Below are positions 28,850-39,300 of a DNA stretch of 64,000 bases, one piece after another. This DNA comes from Thermoplasmatota archaeon (GTDB lineage Archaea; Thermoplasmatota; Poseidoniia; Poseidoniales; Thalassarchaeaceae). The stretch spans positions 17,241-81,240 of the forward strand of contig JAURCP010000001.1 in assembly GCA_030828405.1 (NCBI GenBank), in the 5' to 3' direction. A model generated the notes under the pieces. The model was not told the DNA's origin. It did not search any database and saw only the letters and a list, made by a program, of their open reading frames with translations. A program made the translations under genes and the position numbers. How positions within the stretch are numbered: the stretch's first letter is position 1; each line of letters begins with the position of its first letter.

Positions 28850-31822
28850 ATGCAGCGTATAGCAGCGTTACTGGTTTTGCTGCTTATTTCTCCAGTTTAT
28901 TCTGCTTCTCCACCACCTGGAGAGCCAGATGTTGAAAATGATATTTGTTCAACTTGGAATAGTCAAAGTGGTATTTGTGATGACTACCAATCTGTTCTTG
29001 ATGGCTCGAGTATAAGTGAATGGATTAAGTCATCAATTGTCTTAAACGTAGTTGATGCAGATAGCGTATCTTTAACCATATCAACCGCCGTACATGAATT
29101 GTCACGTTCTGACCTAGATTTAGAAGACTTAGATTTAGAGGGTGATAGTAATTTAGAGGATGGAGTTCCCGCAGATTATATCAGAAATTATCTGAATTTT
29201 GAAAGAAATGGTTTTACCATTGAAGAGAGGATGGTCTCATTAATTCAGAATAATATGAGGAAGTATATTGAAGACAATTTTGACTATACTGAGGAATCTC
29301 TTCTTAATACTATTTCATCTGTAGATTTTTCATCAACTGAAAATTTACAATGCACTTATGATAATTCACAAGATTCTATTGATGAAGTAAACGGCCGGGC
29401 AAATGATCCATTCAATCCTCCAATTTGCTTCAGGGGTGTATTTATTCTGACCATGGACCCTAGTAATCTAGGAATTAAAGATAATACTGGAGATTTAGAT
29501 AGAATTATTCGAGGACTTTTGATAATGGGAGGAGATGTTGAATCTTCATTCAATGCCAAAGCATTACCTGGGCATTACGTCGAATTAACTGTATTCCCTC
29601 CCGATTATTCAACTGCATTTGAAATAGATAGTCCTGGAATATTATTCACAAAAAATATACAAAATCAGATATCTCAAAAATACGGTCATTTATCTCTGGA
29701 TAATACCCAATCAGAGGATTTAAATTCTGATATTTCAGAAAGTCTGATTATGAGAATTAAGAACAGAGATTCGTCTACGACATTATTGATTGATAATCAA
29801 CAACCATCTTTGTCAATAGATGTACTGATTGATGCTCGAGACTCAAGTAATACTGAAATTCAGATGATATTATCAATACATCATCTTGATTCAGATACTT
29901 TGGATAACTGGTTAGTTGATTTTGATGACGATAAAATGAACCTTCCAATAATCACATCAGATGGAATAAGAATGCTAGATTATGAGTTAGACGAAAATCT
30001 ATCTCCTCTCCTACAAGGAATTCCAATAGAAGAAATTTCAGAGGGTTTTTCGGATTTATTTGGTACAGAAATAAATTTTTTCCAGCCAACTTTTGCTCCC
30101 TCGGATGATTTTGGAGGATTAGATTTTAGACATCAGAATGGAGAAACTTGTGATGAAATGTTAGAGGTCCGATATTGTTTAGAAGATAATAATCCAATGT
30201 CTGGTGATAATCCTATCTATATACAATCAAGTTCTCAACCTGTTCAAGTTCAAATGTCAAATATTATTGAAAATATGCTAGGCTCTAGTTTGGGAGATAT
30301 TTCTACTTTGGACTTTTCAATACTTAATGATGAAGATCTTGCAGCAGTGATGAGTATTATGGAAATTGATTTTTCAGCAAAATCTGAATGGTTACAGGAA
30401 ATATTACCAACAGATTTTCCAAACACTAACATCAATTTAGAATTACTTCTTCCTGAATGGATTCGATCTACTGGGCAAGAAAATTCTGTGATTGAAATTA
30501 TTTCATTATTTTATGATGAGACAATCCTTAATTCTGGATTTGAGGGGACAAGAACTTTTGATTGGAGACATCCAATCTGTTTAAATTCAGTACCCTGTGA
30601 AGATTCATCTAATGATTTAATTTGTTCATCTAAACAAGCCACATGTGTTACCTCTAAAGCAGAATTTTTCCTTAATAATATCGCAATAAATGAATTAAGT
30701 CGAGAAATAAATATCGATTTTGATGCTGAATTAACTTTCTCTATTCATCGATTAGATATTGACCTGGGTGAAGATAATATCGAATTACAACCAATTCCAT
30801 CTGATTTAATCCGTAGAGCTATAGCAATTGGTGACAGGAAAAGTCCATCTTTTGATACACAAATAAATAGTCAAGGGGGGCTATTAGGAGGGTCAGAAAT
30901 AATGGCACCGTTAGATTTTGGAAATGGAAATAAAATAAATGTCACGATATCTAATTCGGGAATGTCGAAATTAGCCGAAGATTTGAATGAGATTTTTCCT
31001 GTGTTGGTCAGTGAAAATGAGATTTCTGGCTTTCCATTAGATCTAGGATTTGGCAAATATGAGTTGAACGCCAACTTAATTCGCACTCCTTTCAAATTTA
31101 ATAATGAGAATTATCAGATTCCAGAATCAATCACTCCTTCTGATTTACAACCAATTAATTTCTCAGCGTCAATAAAAAATGCAGAGATGAGTATTTCTTC
31201 TATCGATGATCAAATCAATCTAGATATTCATAGAGCATCTTATGGATATTATCAATCAGCATTAGAATGGCCATTTGGAGATCCTATAACTAGTGATTTT
31301 GGTGTCACATTTGAAAATTCACAGATGCAGCAAGAAATTTTTCCAATAATGGAACACACTATTTTTGGAACAATACGTTCATCATCATTGATAATAATAC
31401 ACATGCCAGATGAAATTCGATTCTCTTCTTTTGAGAGTTCAAATGGACTTGGAAATCTTGATGAAATCGAGGGAAAGCAAGTATTAACATATCTTACACC
31501 TGTTTGTCCTGAATCATTAACATGGGATGATTGTAGGAAGAATTCTGATTTAGTGACATATAATCTTGAATATAGTTGGTCATTTATTTTCGTTGAATTA
31601 GTTCCTTATGTGATAATTTTAGTTTCATTATTGGTTTTATCCACCGTTCGCCTAGTTAGGAGAAGGAAAGAAAAGAAACTCGTAAAAATACTTGAACAGG
31701 AATTGTTACAAAGCGAAATTACCGAAGTCGCAGCTGTAGAAGCGTTTGGCTCGCTTGATTCTCCTGTTGTAGTTGCTAATGAATCATTTTTTGATACAGA
31801 AGATCTAGAAGATAATGAATAA
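28850..31822 (+). CDS. Large secreted protein with a C-terminal TM anchor, unknown function
   Basis: Signal peptide MQRIAALLVLLLISPVYSA at ATG 28850; about 990 aa; C-terminal LVPYVIILVSLLVLSTVRLVRRRKEKK then acidic tail. Confidence 0.65.
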   Translation: MQRIAALLVLLLISPVYSASPPPGEPDVENDICSTWNSQSGICDDYQSVLDGSSISEWIKSSIVLNVVDADSVSLTISTAVHELSRSDLDLEDLDLEGDSNLEDGVPADYIRNYLNFERNGFTIEERMVSLIQNNMRKYIEDNFDYTEESLLNTISSVDFSSTENLQCTYDNSQDSIDEVNGRANDPFNPPICFRGVFILTMDPSNLGIKDNTGDLDRIIRGLLIMGGDVESSFNAKALPGHYVELTVFPPDYSTAFEIDSPGILFTKNIQNQISQKYGHLSLDNTQSEDLNSDISESLIMRIKNRDSSTTLLIDNQQPSLSIDVLIDARDSSNTEIQMILSIHHLDSDTLDNWLVDFDDDKMNLPIITSDGIRMLDYELDENLSPLLQGIPIEEISEGFSDLFGTEINFFQPTFAPSDDFGGLDFRHQNGETCDEMLEVRYCLEDNNPMSGDNPIYIQSSSQPVQVQMSNIIENMLGSSLGDISTLDFSILNDEDLAAVMSIMEIDFSAKSEWLQEILPTDFPNTNINLELLLPEWIRSTGQENSVIEIISLFYDETILNSGFEGTRTFDWRHPICLNSVPCEDSSNDLICSSKQATCVTSKAEFFLNNIAINELSREINIDFDAELTFSIHRLDIDLGEDNIELQPIPSDLIRRAIAIGDRKSPSFDTQINSQGGLLGGSEIMAPLDFGNGNKINVTISNSGMSKLAEDLNEIFPVLVSENEISGFPLDLGFGKYELNANLIRTPFKFNNENYQIPESITPSDLQPINFSASIKNAEMSISSIDDQINLDIHRASYGYYQSALEWPFGDPITSDFGVTFENSQMQQEIFPIMEHTIFGTIRSSSLIIIHMPDEIRFSSFESSNGLGNLDEIEGKQVLTYLTPVCPESLTWDDCRKNSDLVTYNLEYSWSFIFVELVPYVIILVSLLVLSTVRLVRRRKEKKLVKILEQELLQSEITEVAAVEAFGSLDSPVVVANESFFDTEDLEDNE

Positions 31823-31828
31823 TATGAA

Positions 31829-33553
31829 TTAAACTAGTTCTGAATATATTTTTTCAGACATTTCTTTACCTATTCCTGGAACCTTTTGTAGTTCCTCAAT
31901 TGATGCGAATTTAATATTTTTATAACTCCCAAAATGAACCATTAACGCTTGTATTTTTTTCGCCCCCAAACCTTCTATATTTTCAAGCGGATTTTTCAAA
32001 GTATTTTTCCCTCTTCTTTTTCGATGATATTTATTAACAAATCTATGAGCTTCATCTCTGGAATGTATTAACACTCTTCCTTTCCTATCAATTTTAATTG
32101 GCTCCATCCCTTTACGAAAAATTGTTTCTTCTTTTTTCGCTAATGCAGCTACATGAAAAACATCATTCAAATTATACTTTTCTAGTAAATAGTTTATAGC
32201 GTCAAGATGAGTTTTACCTCCATCAAGTAATAGTAAATCAGGCCATACCTCTTGTCTTTTCAGCCATCTTTCAACTACTTCTGACATCATCTTAAGATCA
32301 TCTAATGCTTCACCTTTGACTCTATATGTTCTGTATTCTTTCTTTGACGGTCTTCCTTTCCTCAACACTACAGATGCCCCAACTCTCTCACTTCCTTGTA
32401 ATTGTGCCATATCAAAACAAACAATATGGTCTAGAGATTCTATTTTCAACAATCTTGCACCATCTTCAGCGGCTATTTTCTCTAAGTTTCCTGAACGTTT
32501 ATTCTTCTGTCTAGTGACTTGTATTTCTGCATTTTTTGTGGCCATTTTTTGTAACTTTGCAAGTTCTCCTCTTAGAGGGACTCTCGTTTCAACCTTCTTT
32601 CCCTTTCTTTCAGTGAGCCATTCTTGCATTACTTTTGTTATCGGGGTTGGTAATAGGATTGTTTTCGGCGGTTTTCTATTGGAATAATGTTCAGACAATA
32701 CTAATGAAACAGATTCAGAAATATCACCTTTGTGAATCAATGGATAGTTTACTTCGCCCCGGATGATTCCATCTTTGGCATGAAGAATTACTACTACTGC
32801 AAAATCTTCTCTTTGAGAAAATCCTATAGCATCACAGTCTTGATAAAACCTTGAATTAATTATTTGTTGCGATACTGTAGCTTGAATAGAACTTATTAGG
32901 TCTCTAATCTCTCCTGCCTTTTCAAATTCTAATTTTATCGAATAGAGATTCATTTCTATATTTAGTTCTTGAATTATTTTTCCTGCATTACCATCCAAAA
33001 CACTTGATACCATTTTTACAATTTCAGAATATCCTTCCGGATTAACACAAGGTCCTCTACAGAGACCGATATGCTTAGCAAAGCAACCATCTTTTCCATT
33101 ACAATCTTTATCTCTTATTCCAAACTGTCTTCTCAATAATTGAATAACTCTTTTTGCTGCACCTGCATCAGGAAATGGTCCCCAACGTTTATCATTCTCT
33201 GCTGGGAATCTAGTATAGAGAATTCTAGGGTATTCTTCATTTGTAAGGGATATAAATGGATAAGATTTATCATCTTTCAATCTAGAATTATACTTCGGTT
33301 TATGCTTACGGATTAGCTCTCTTTCAAGAACTAGCGCTTCATTTGGATTCTGAGTTACAATAAAATCAATTTTATCTGAGTTTATTACTAACTTGGGTAT
33401 CATTTCTCTATCGGGATTTTTTGAGAAATAAGACCTGACTCTTTCTTTCAAATTATTTGCTTTACCAACGTATAATACCCGTTCATTTTTTTGCTTAAAA
33501 AGATATACTCCGGGCCTACCTGGGAGGTCAATTTGATTACCCTCGAGTGCCAT
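31829..33553 (-). CDS. uvrC: Excinuclease ABC subunit C
   Basis: GIY-YIG PGVYLFKQKNERVLYVGKANNLKERVRSYF; UVR-like FEKAGEIRDLI; LLLDGGKTHLDA; C-terminal HhH IEGLGAKKIQALMVHFGSYKNIKFAS. Confidence 0.96.
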   Translation of the reverse strand: MALEGNQIDLPGRPGVYLFKQKNERVLYVGKANNLKERVRSYFSKNPDREMIPKLVINSDKIDFIVTQNPNEALVLERELIRKHKPKYNSRLKDDKSYPFISLTNEEYPRILYTRFPAENDKRWGPFPDAGAAKRVIQLLRRQFGIRDKDCNGKDGCFAKHIGLCRGPCVNPEGYSEIVKMVSSVLDGNAGKIIQELNIEMNLYSIKLEFEKAGEIRDLISSIQATVSQQIINSRFYQDCDAIGFSQREDFAVVVILHAKDGIIRGEVNYPLIHKGDISESVSLVLSEHYSNRKPPKTILLPTPITKVMQEWLTERKGKKVETRVPLRGELAKLQKMATKNAEIQVTRQKNKRSGNLEKIAAEDGARLLKIESLDHIVCFDMAQLQGSERVGASVVLRKGRPSKKEYRTYRVKGEALDDLKMMSEVVERWLKRQEVWPDLLLLDGGKTHLDAINYLLEKYNLNDVFHVAALAKKEETIFRKGMEPIKIDRKGRVLIHSRDEAHRFVNKYHRKRRGKNTLKNPLENIEGLGAKKIQALMVHFGSYKNIKFASIEELQKVPGIGKEMSEKIYSELV

Positions 33554-33608
33554 AACAGTATGAACGGGATAGGTGAATACCCATGAACCCTAGACCTACT
33601 CGAGTGTC

Positions 33609-35780
33609 ATGCTCAGCGACACTGAGAGGGGTATTCTTTCGCGACTTTCAGAGTTTAGTGAAGAAATAGAAGCAAGTTGGGATGTACCTAGAGCCCTTTC
33701 GTTACCAGGGCTTGCAGATTCTCTTGGTCTTGTCCGTTCTTCACTACATAAACCGTTATCTAAGCTTGAAGAAGAGGGTCTAGTTTTCACTCGGGTTGCT
33801 CATGTCATTGGAGGAGGGTCTCGAAAACGAAAGGTGATTCATATTACTTCTTTTGGTAGAGAAAAGGTCAATACTTTCGAAAATAATCTTCTAATTAAAA
33901 ATGGTAAATTATTCGGGACATTTCCCGATATCTCTAAAATATTCGGTAGAGAAAATGATAAACAAATATTAACAAAACAGATATTTGAAGGAGATAGTAT
34001 TTTTCTCAGTGGATTACCCGGGATTGGTAAGACAAGCCTTGTTAGAAACATAGTTCCTGAGATTCTTGAGTTTGGGTGGACTGTAAGGTGGGCAACCTGT
34101 TATTCAAATACAGACATCTCAGATATCGCTTTACAATGGACTGAAAAAAAGTCTCTACGCGACATATCTTCTTTAACTTCATACTGTGGTAAGAATAAAA
34201 ATCTACTAATAATCGATGAAATACAAGAAGTACATCCTAGACACATAGATAGTATTGGAAAGCTATTGAATCAATTAAAAGAAAGTAGAGCATCGATATT
34301 AGTAATAGTTCGTTCACCAAATCCCCTCAATTATATAGAAGGCTTTTCGGAACATCGACTTTTAGGATTAGACGAAATTGAAGGTAAAAATCTTCTTCCA
34401 AAAGATATAGATCAAGTTAAGGCATTAGAAATTGTTTCAGCATTGGGAGGACATCCTCTTGCATTGCACCTATGGAGTCCTGAAAGTGAATTACCCGAAG
34501 AAGTTGAGGCTGTTCAGAATTTTGTTGAATCTAATGTGATTAGCAAATTGACTAAGGATGCTCTATTGACATTAGATGAGCTAAGTTTGAGTCCTATTCC
34601 TCTAAATGTAAATGAAATTTTTGACTCTAATGGAATTGGCGAATTAGATGATTCTGCTATTCTACGTTGGTTGGAGCACAAATCAGAACCTCACCATTTA
34701 ATTAGAAATGTTCGCCGTTCTTTGTGGTCAGATATTGAAAGAGAAAAGATGCATGAAAAAGCGGCTAATTATTGGTCTGAAAGAGAAGGTGACGAAGCCC
34801 TTTGGATTGAAACATATCATAAAATCAATTCTAAGAGTTTTCAAAATAATAGTTTGATAAATAATATTTCCATTATTTCCAAAGAAAATAGCGCTATAGC
34901 CGCATTACTAATAGAGGACGCAATAAAGATTGAAGATAGTGATGATCTACGTTTCAAAGCAGTTGATATTGCATTTGAAAGAGCAGAATATGAAATTATT
35001 GACGACCATCTTTCTATGATTGATGACAGCCCTCAAAAGAAGATTAGAACAGCCAGATTGCTCAGAATTAAGGGAGATATTGATTCCGCTAAAGAATTAG
35101 AAAATGAATGCTTATCATTTTTTTCTGCCGCAGATAAAATAAGATTCAAAATTTCAATGTTAGTAAGAAAATTTGATGATAGAATTCCTAGGAAAATAGA
35201 AATTCGTCTAGCAGAAGAAATTCTTTCAGAGATACATAATTTAGATTTTGAAAACATATCTGACACCGATCGTTATACCGCTGAATTAACATTAAATTTA
35301 CTCAAACATTCCATTGCCTTAGATACCTCTAATTTGACTCTAGCATCACAATCAAGATCAGAGTTAGAAATCATACTTTCAAATAATCAAGAACATCTAA
35401 TGTTGCTTGACTTACGCGCAAAATTAGCAATTTCTAATTCATCTGAATTGATTGATTTAACTTTAGAATCTGTTCATTCTTTTATTCAGACTTGTTCCGA
35501 TCAATTAAAGAAAATAAGTATTATTCATTCCACTTTGGAAGTTACCAAACCTGATTTCCCTGATTGGTTGGTAGATTCTCATGATGAATTATTTCAACAA
35601 CCATTGAGAGAGGATTTAGCAGCCCATAGGAGGATGAGTGCTCAATGTTGGTATTGGAGAGGAGTAATTCATCAATCTCATCGGTTATCATATTGGCAGG
35701 AAGCAATACATCGTTTTCGTGCTGCTGAATGTAATCAAGCTGCAAATGAATTATTGAAAGAATTGACCAAGTCAATCTAA
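33609..35780 (+). CDS. wHTH-STAND (NB-ARC-like) ATPase with a helical C-terminal region
   Basis: wHTH (LPGLADSLGLVRSSLHKPLSKLEEEGLVFTRV), Walker A LSGLPGIGKTSLV, Walker B NLLIIDEIQ, VIVRSPNP sensor-like, GGHPLALHLW (GLPL-like). Confidence 0.8.
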   Translation: MLSDTERGILSRLSEFSEEIEASWDVPRALSLPGLADSLGLVRSSLHKPLSKLEEEGLVFTRVAHVIGGGSRKRKVIHITSFGREKVNTFENNLLIKNGKLFGTFPDISKIFGRENDKQILTKQIFEGDSIFLSGLPGIGKTSLVRNIVPEILEFGWTVRWATCYSNTDISDIALQWTEKKSLRDISSLTSYCGKNKNLLIIDEIQEVHPRHIDSIGKLLNQLKESRASILVIVRSPNPLNYIEGFSEHRLLGLDEIEGKNLLPKDIDQVKALEIVSALGGHPLALHLWSPESELPEEVEAVQNFVESNVISKLTKDALLTLDELSLSPIPLNVNEIFDSNGIGELDDSAILRWLEHKSEPHHLIRNVRRSLWSDIEREKMHEKAANYWSEREGDEALWIETYHKINSKSFQNNSLINNISIISKENSAIAALLIEDAIKIEDSDDLRFKAVDIAFERAEYEIIDDHLSMIDDSPQKKIRTARLLRIKGDIDSAKELENECLSFFSAADKIRFKISMLVRKFDDRIPRKIEIRLAEEILSEIHNLDFENISDTDRYTAELTLNLLKHSIALDTSNLTLASQSRSELEIILSNNQEHLMLLDLRAKLAISNSSELIDLTLESVHSFIQTCSDQLKKISIIHSTLEVTKPDFPDWLVDSHDELFQQPLREDLAAHRRMSAQCWYWRGVIHQSHRLSYWQEAIHRFRAAECNQAANELLKELTKSI

Positions 35781-36014
35781 TTAGATTTCAGCACCAATTA
35801 AAGTTCTAGTTTCGTAAATCCCTTCTACAGAACGTATTTCTTGTACAATACACTGAGTCAATTCTGATTCACTCTCCGCTTCTACCTTCACAAAAAGATC
35901 GTGATTTCCGAAAACTATCCATTGTCCCTTAACGCAATCAATCTTACTTACCTCTTCTCTAACTTGGACTTCACAACCGGGTTCAGTTGTTATTAAAATG
36001 AATCCTACTGCCAA
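35781..36014 (-). CDS. Lrp/AsnC ligand-binding (RAM) domain protein lacking HTH
   Basis: 77 aa, GFILITTEPGCEVQVREEVSKIDCVKGQWIVFGNHDLFVKVEAESESELTQCIVQEIRSVEGIYETRTLI. Confidence 0.8.
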   Translation of the reverse strand: MAVGFILITTEPGCEVQVREEVSKIDCVKGQWIVFGNHDLFVKVEAESESELTQCIVQEIRSVEGIYETRTLIGAEI

Positions 36015-36016
36015 AT

Positions 36017-36250
36017 CTATGCCTCCACCGCTATCAGAGTCTCAGTTTTCTGAACTCCTGGAATTGAGCGCATATTACCAATCAAGGTTTTCGCCATTTC
36101 TTTTTCATCTTCGAAATCAATTCTTGCTACAAGATCATATTCTCCATATGCTACATGAGTCTCGCTTACACTATCAATTTCCAACAGTGCAAGATATACC
36201 TCCAACTCTCTCTGTGGCTGGCATTTGAATAATACAAAGGCAGTACTCAT
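36017..36250 (-). CDS. Lrp/AsnC ligand-binding (RAM) domain protein lacking HTH
   Basis: MSTAFVLFKCQPQRELEVYLALLEIDSVSETHVAYGEYDLVARIDFEDEKEMAKTLIGNMRSIPGVQKTETLI. Confidence 0.8.
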   Translation of the reverse strand: MSTAFVLFKCQPQRELEVYLALLEIDSVSETHVAYGEYDLVARIDFEDEKEMAKTLIGNMRSIPGVQKTETLIAVEA

Positions 36251-36364
36251 TCTTATCCTCATCATCAGCGTGCTGACTACACTTTATTATGACTCGTTTA
36301 TTACACTATATCTCCAGACTCATTTATCCACCATTGATATATGCTGTAGCACTGCCGTTGATTC

Positions 36365-39300
36365 ATGCCCGCCCCGTATTCTCCTGAATTTAGGCGTGCA
36401 ATTTTTCTAGTTTCTATTCTCTTATTTTCTTCAGTTATATTTGCTCCAATGACTTCTTTAGCATCTTTTTCTAAATCAACTACTGTTTGGAATGGTACAA
36501 TAAATTTAGTTGATGGGTATACAGTAGAAAGTGGAGAAATACTGATTGTAGAGGCAGGTACTGAAATTAATTTAGGAGATGACAAAGATATCTTAATTGC
36601 AGGTAGGATAACCATACAGGGTAGTTCATCTTCACCAGTAATTCTTAATTCAATAATTGGCAATCATGATGGTTTAATTTTTAATTCATCTAGTAATGGT
36701 CTTGGGTCAATAATAGATAATTTAACGATTAGAAATTCTGAATATGGGATTACAATTTATGGGAGTAATCCCACTATCAATAATTTAACAGTTGAAAATG
36801 CCGACTTAGTCGCCATCGATCTTTTTGATTCAGCATCCCCTAGAATTAATGATTTGATAATTGAGGGTGGAGGACAAGATATCCCTCTTAATACAAATTG
36901 GAGGAAGGGCATTGGCTTATCAGTGGGGGCGTCGTCAAGCCCCATAGTTAATGGAGCATTAATCAATGATTTAGTAACTCGTGGCCTGAATTACTGGGGC
37001 AATTCTGGAGGCATAATTAGTAACCTTCATGTTAGCAATATTAGCGGCGCTACAACCACTATTGCGGCAGGAATTTGGGTTGAAGATTCATTGCCTTTAA
37101 TCATTGATTCAAGCGTTAAACGTTCAGATAATGGAATTTATGTTAGGCACATTACACAAGGTTGGAATACAAGGCCTACATTTACTAACGTTATAGTTGA
37201 AGATAGTCAATATCGAGGAGTCATGGTTGAACAATATAATCATAGTCAATTTTCTAATCTTCCAATGAATGCAGTCTTTACAAATTTAATTATTAGAGGT
37301 ACTGGAGGTATTGATGCAAAGACTCCCGGACTTGGTATTGCAGCACTAGATGTGAATACTAGTGGAATAAAAATTGAGGGTGCCTTAATTGAAAATAATC
37401 CTGTAGTTGGATTTAGGGCATATATGATTGACTCATCTATGATAGTGAATAATTTGACATTATTAGGTAATGGTGAAAATGGCCTTTCAGTCCCGTTTAA
37501 TGATAGAGCAGGGCTGTTTTGGCGGTCATCGAATTGGGGTACTTCCGGACCTCCAACTCTGAATAATTTAGTAGTCAGAAATTCGTCTGGTCCGGGAATT
37601 CTTCTATGGAAAGGTGGGGTGCGCGGCACTAACTGGGAAACCTCTGAAAATGGTGCTAGCGGTGTTGATTTCAGAGAATTTCATCCCGATGTTAATGCTA
37701 TACAAAGTATGAATAATACAGGTCACGGTGTCTCTGTTCGAGATTCTAGCAATGTTGAGTTAGAATATATCATGACTTCTGGTAATGGAGTGGGTTCGCT
37801 ATCTGCAAATCTTGGCTCTGGGTTTTATTTTGATGAATCTAACGACGTTGTAAGTGGAGGCAAGAATGTATCTTGCTATGTTTGTACATCAATTGATGAT
37901 AATTATGGGATTACTGTTGAAGATAGTATAGATTTACAACTCGACACATTAACAATAATAAATTCGATTAACTCGCCAGCATTCAGTGCAGATAATTCGG
38001 GTTTATCTCAGAATGGTAATATAATTATTAACGATATTTTGATTTATTCCAATTCAACTGATCCTGATAGTTATGCTATTGAATTGAATGATGTCGACGC
38101 TGAGATATCTAATTTAGAAATTCAAGTTGATAATAAAGGATTATATTGGGATGCTGAAGGTTCACTTGTATCTTATCTTAATGATAGCATCATAGATTCT
38201 CAGAACCTAGACTCTTGTCTTGATTTAGTAGATCATTCAGAGTTATTAATCAATAATACTGGCTTACGATGTAATTCTTCCCCGAGTATTGATGCAAGTT
38301 TTGTAAATATGACCAACTCATTTTTTTACCCTAACTCAAGCTCAAATAATTTCTTGATGAAATCTAGTAGTCATCTTAGGTGGATTTCATCTTCAGTAAT
38401 GGATACCCCCTCATTTCAGTCTGACGATAATATTGTAGATGAGATGTGGTTTGTAGAGACTCATGTATTAAATCAATATCTTAATCATATTCCATTCTCT
38501 TCAGTAAATCTTTCTTTCGATAATTATGAATCCGAGTATTTTCAAATCTTGCCATATGAGGGTATTGATATCCTTGGCCCATTTATTGGTGAAAGATGGA
38601 CTCCAATCAGTGGGTGGTCAGAAGTAAATAATGTCTATACAGGGTGTGATTATGATTTAGTTCATAATGACTCTGAATCATTTGAATTAAATTCTAATAA
38701 AGTTGTGAACTGTATTCTGGAGATATCGAATCAACCACCTATTATTATCTGGTTGTTACCAGAGTCAGATGGAGTTTATGCCAGTGGTTCTGAGGTTATT
38801 TTTGATGCTAGTTCCTCTTGGGATTTAGATAATGAATTAATGACTTATTCTTGGTCAAGTAATATTGATGGAGATATAACTAGTTCTTGTCAATTTAATG
38901 ATAATAATTCAATAATAATTGCTAATGGAATTTTCCAATGTCTTTCTGATGGGATACATCAGATAACTTTGGAGGTTTGTGATTCATCTTTTAACTGTGC
39001 AATAGAGGTCCGCACTATCGAATTGACTAATAGTCCTCCATTACTTACTGTAGATACAACCCCCGACATCTCTGCATGGGGTACACTTTATCTTGGAAAA
39101 ACAGCTTCTGTTAATATTGATTTAACAGGAACCTCAGACCCTGAAAATGATGAGTTAAGTTGCTGGATAAGAGTTTCTTACGAACAAAACGATACATTCC
39201 TCCAAGATTGCCCAGGGCAAATCAACAAAACGTTCCCATTTGCGCCAAATCAGTTTTCTGTGACAGTTTTTGCAACTGATGGAATTAATTCCCCAGTTAC

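Noticed and set aside
37246-37629. 127-aa antisense ORF in the beta-helix gene
   Set aside because: Antisense shadow of a repetitive beta-helix coding region.
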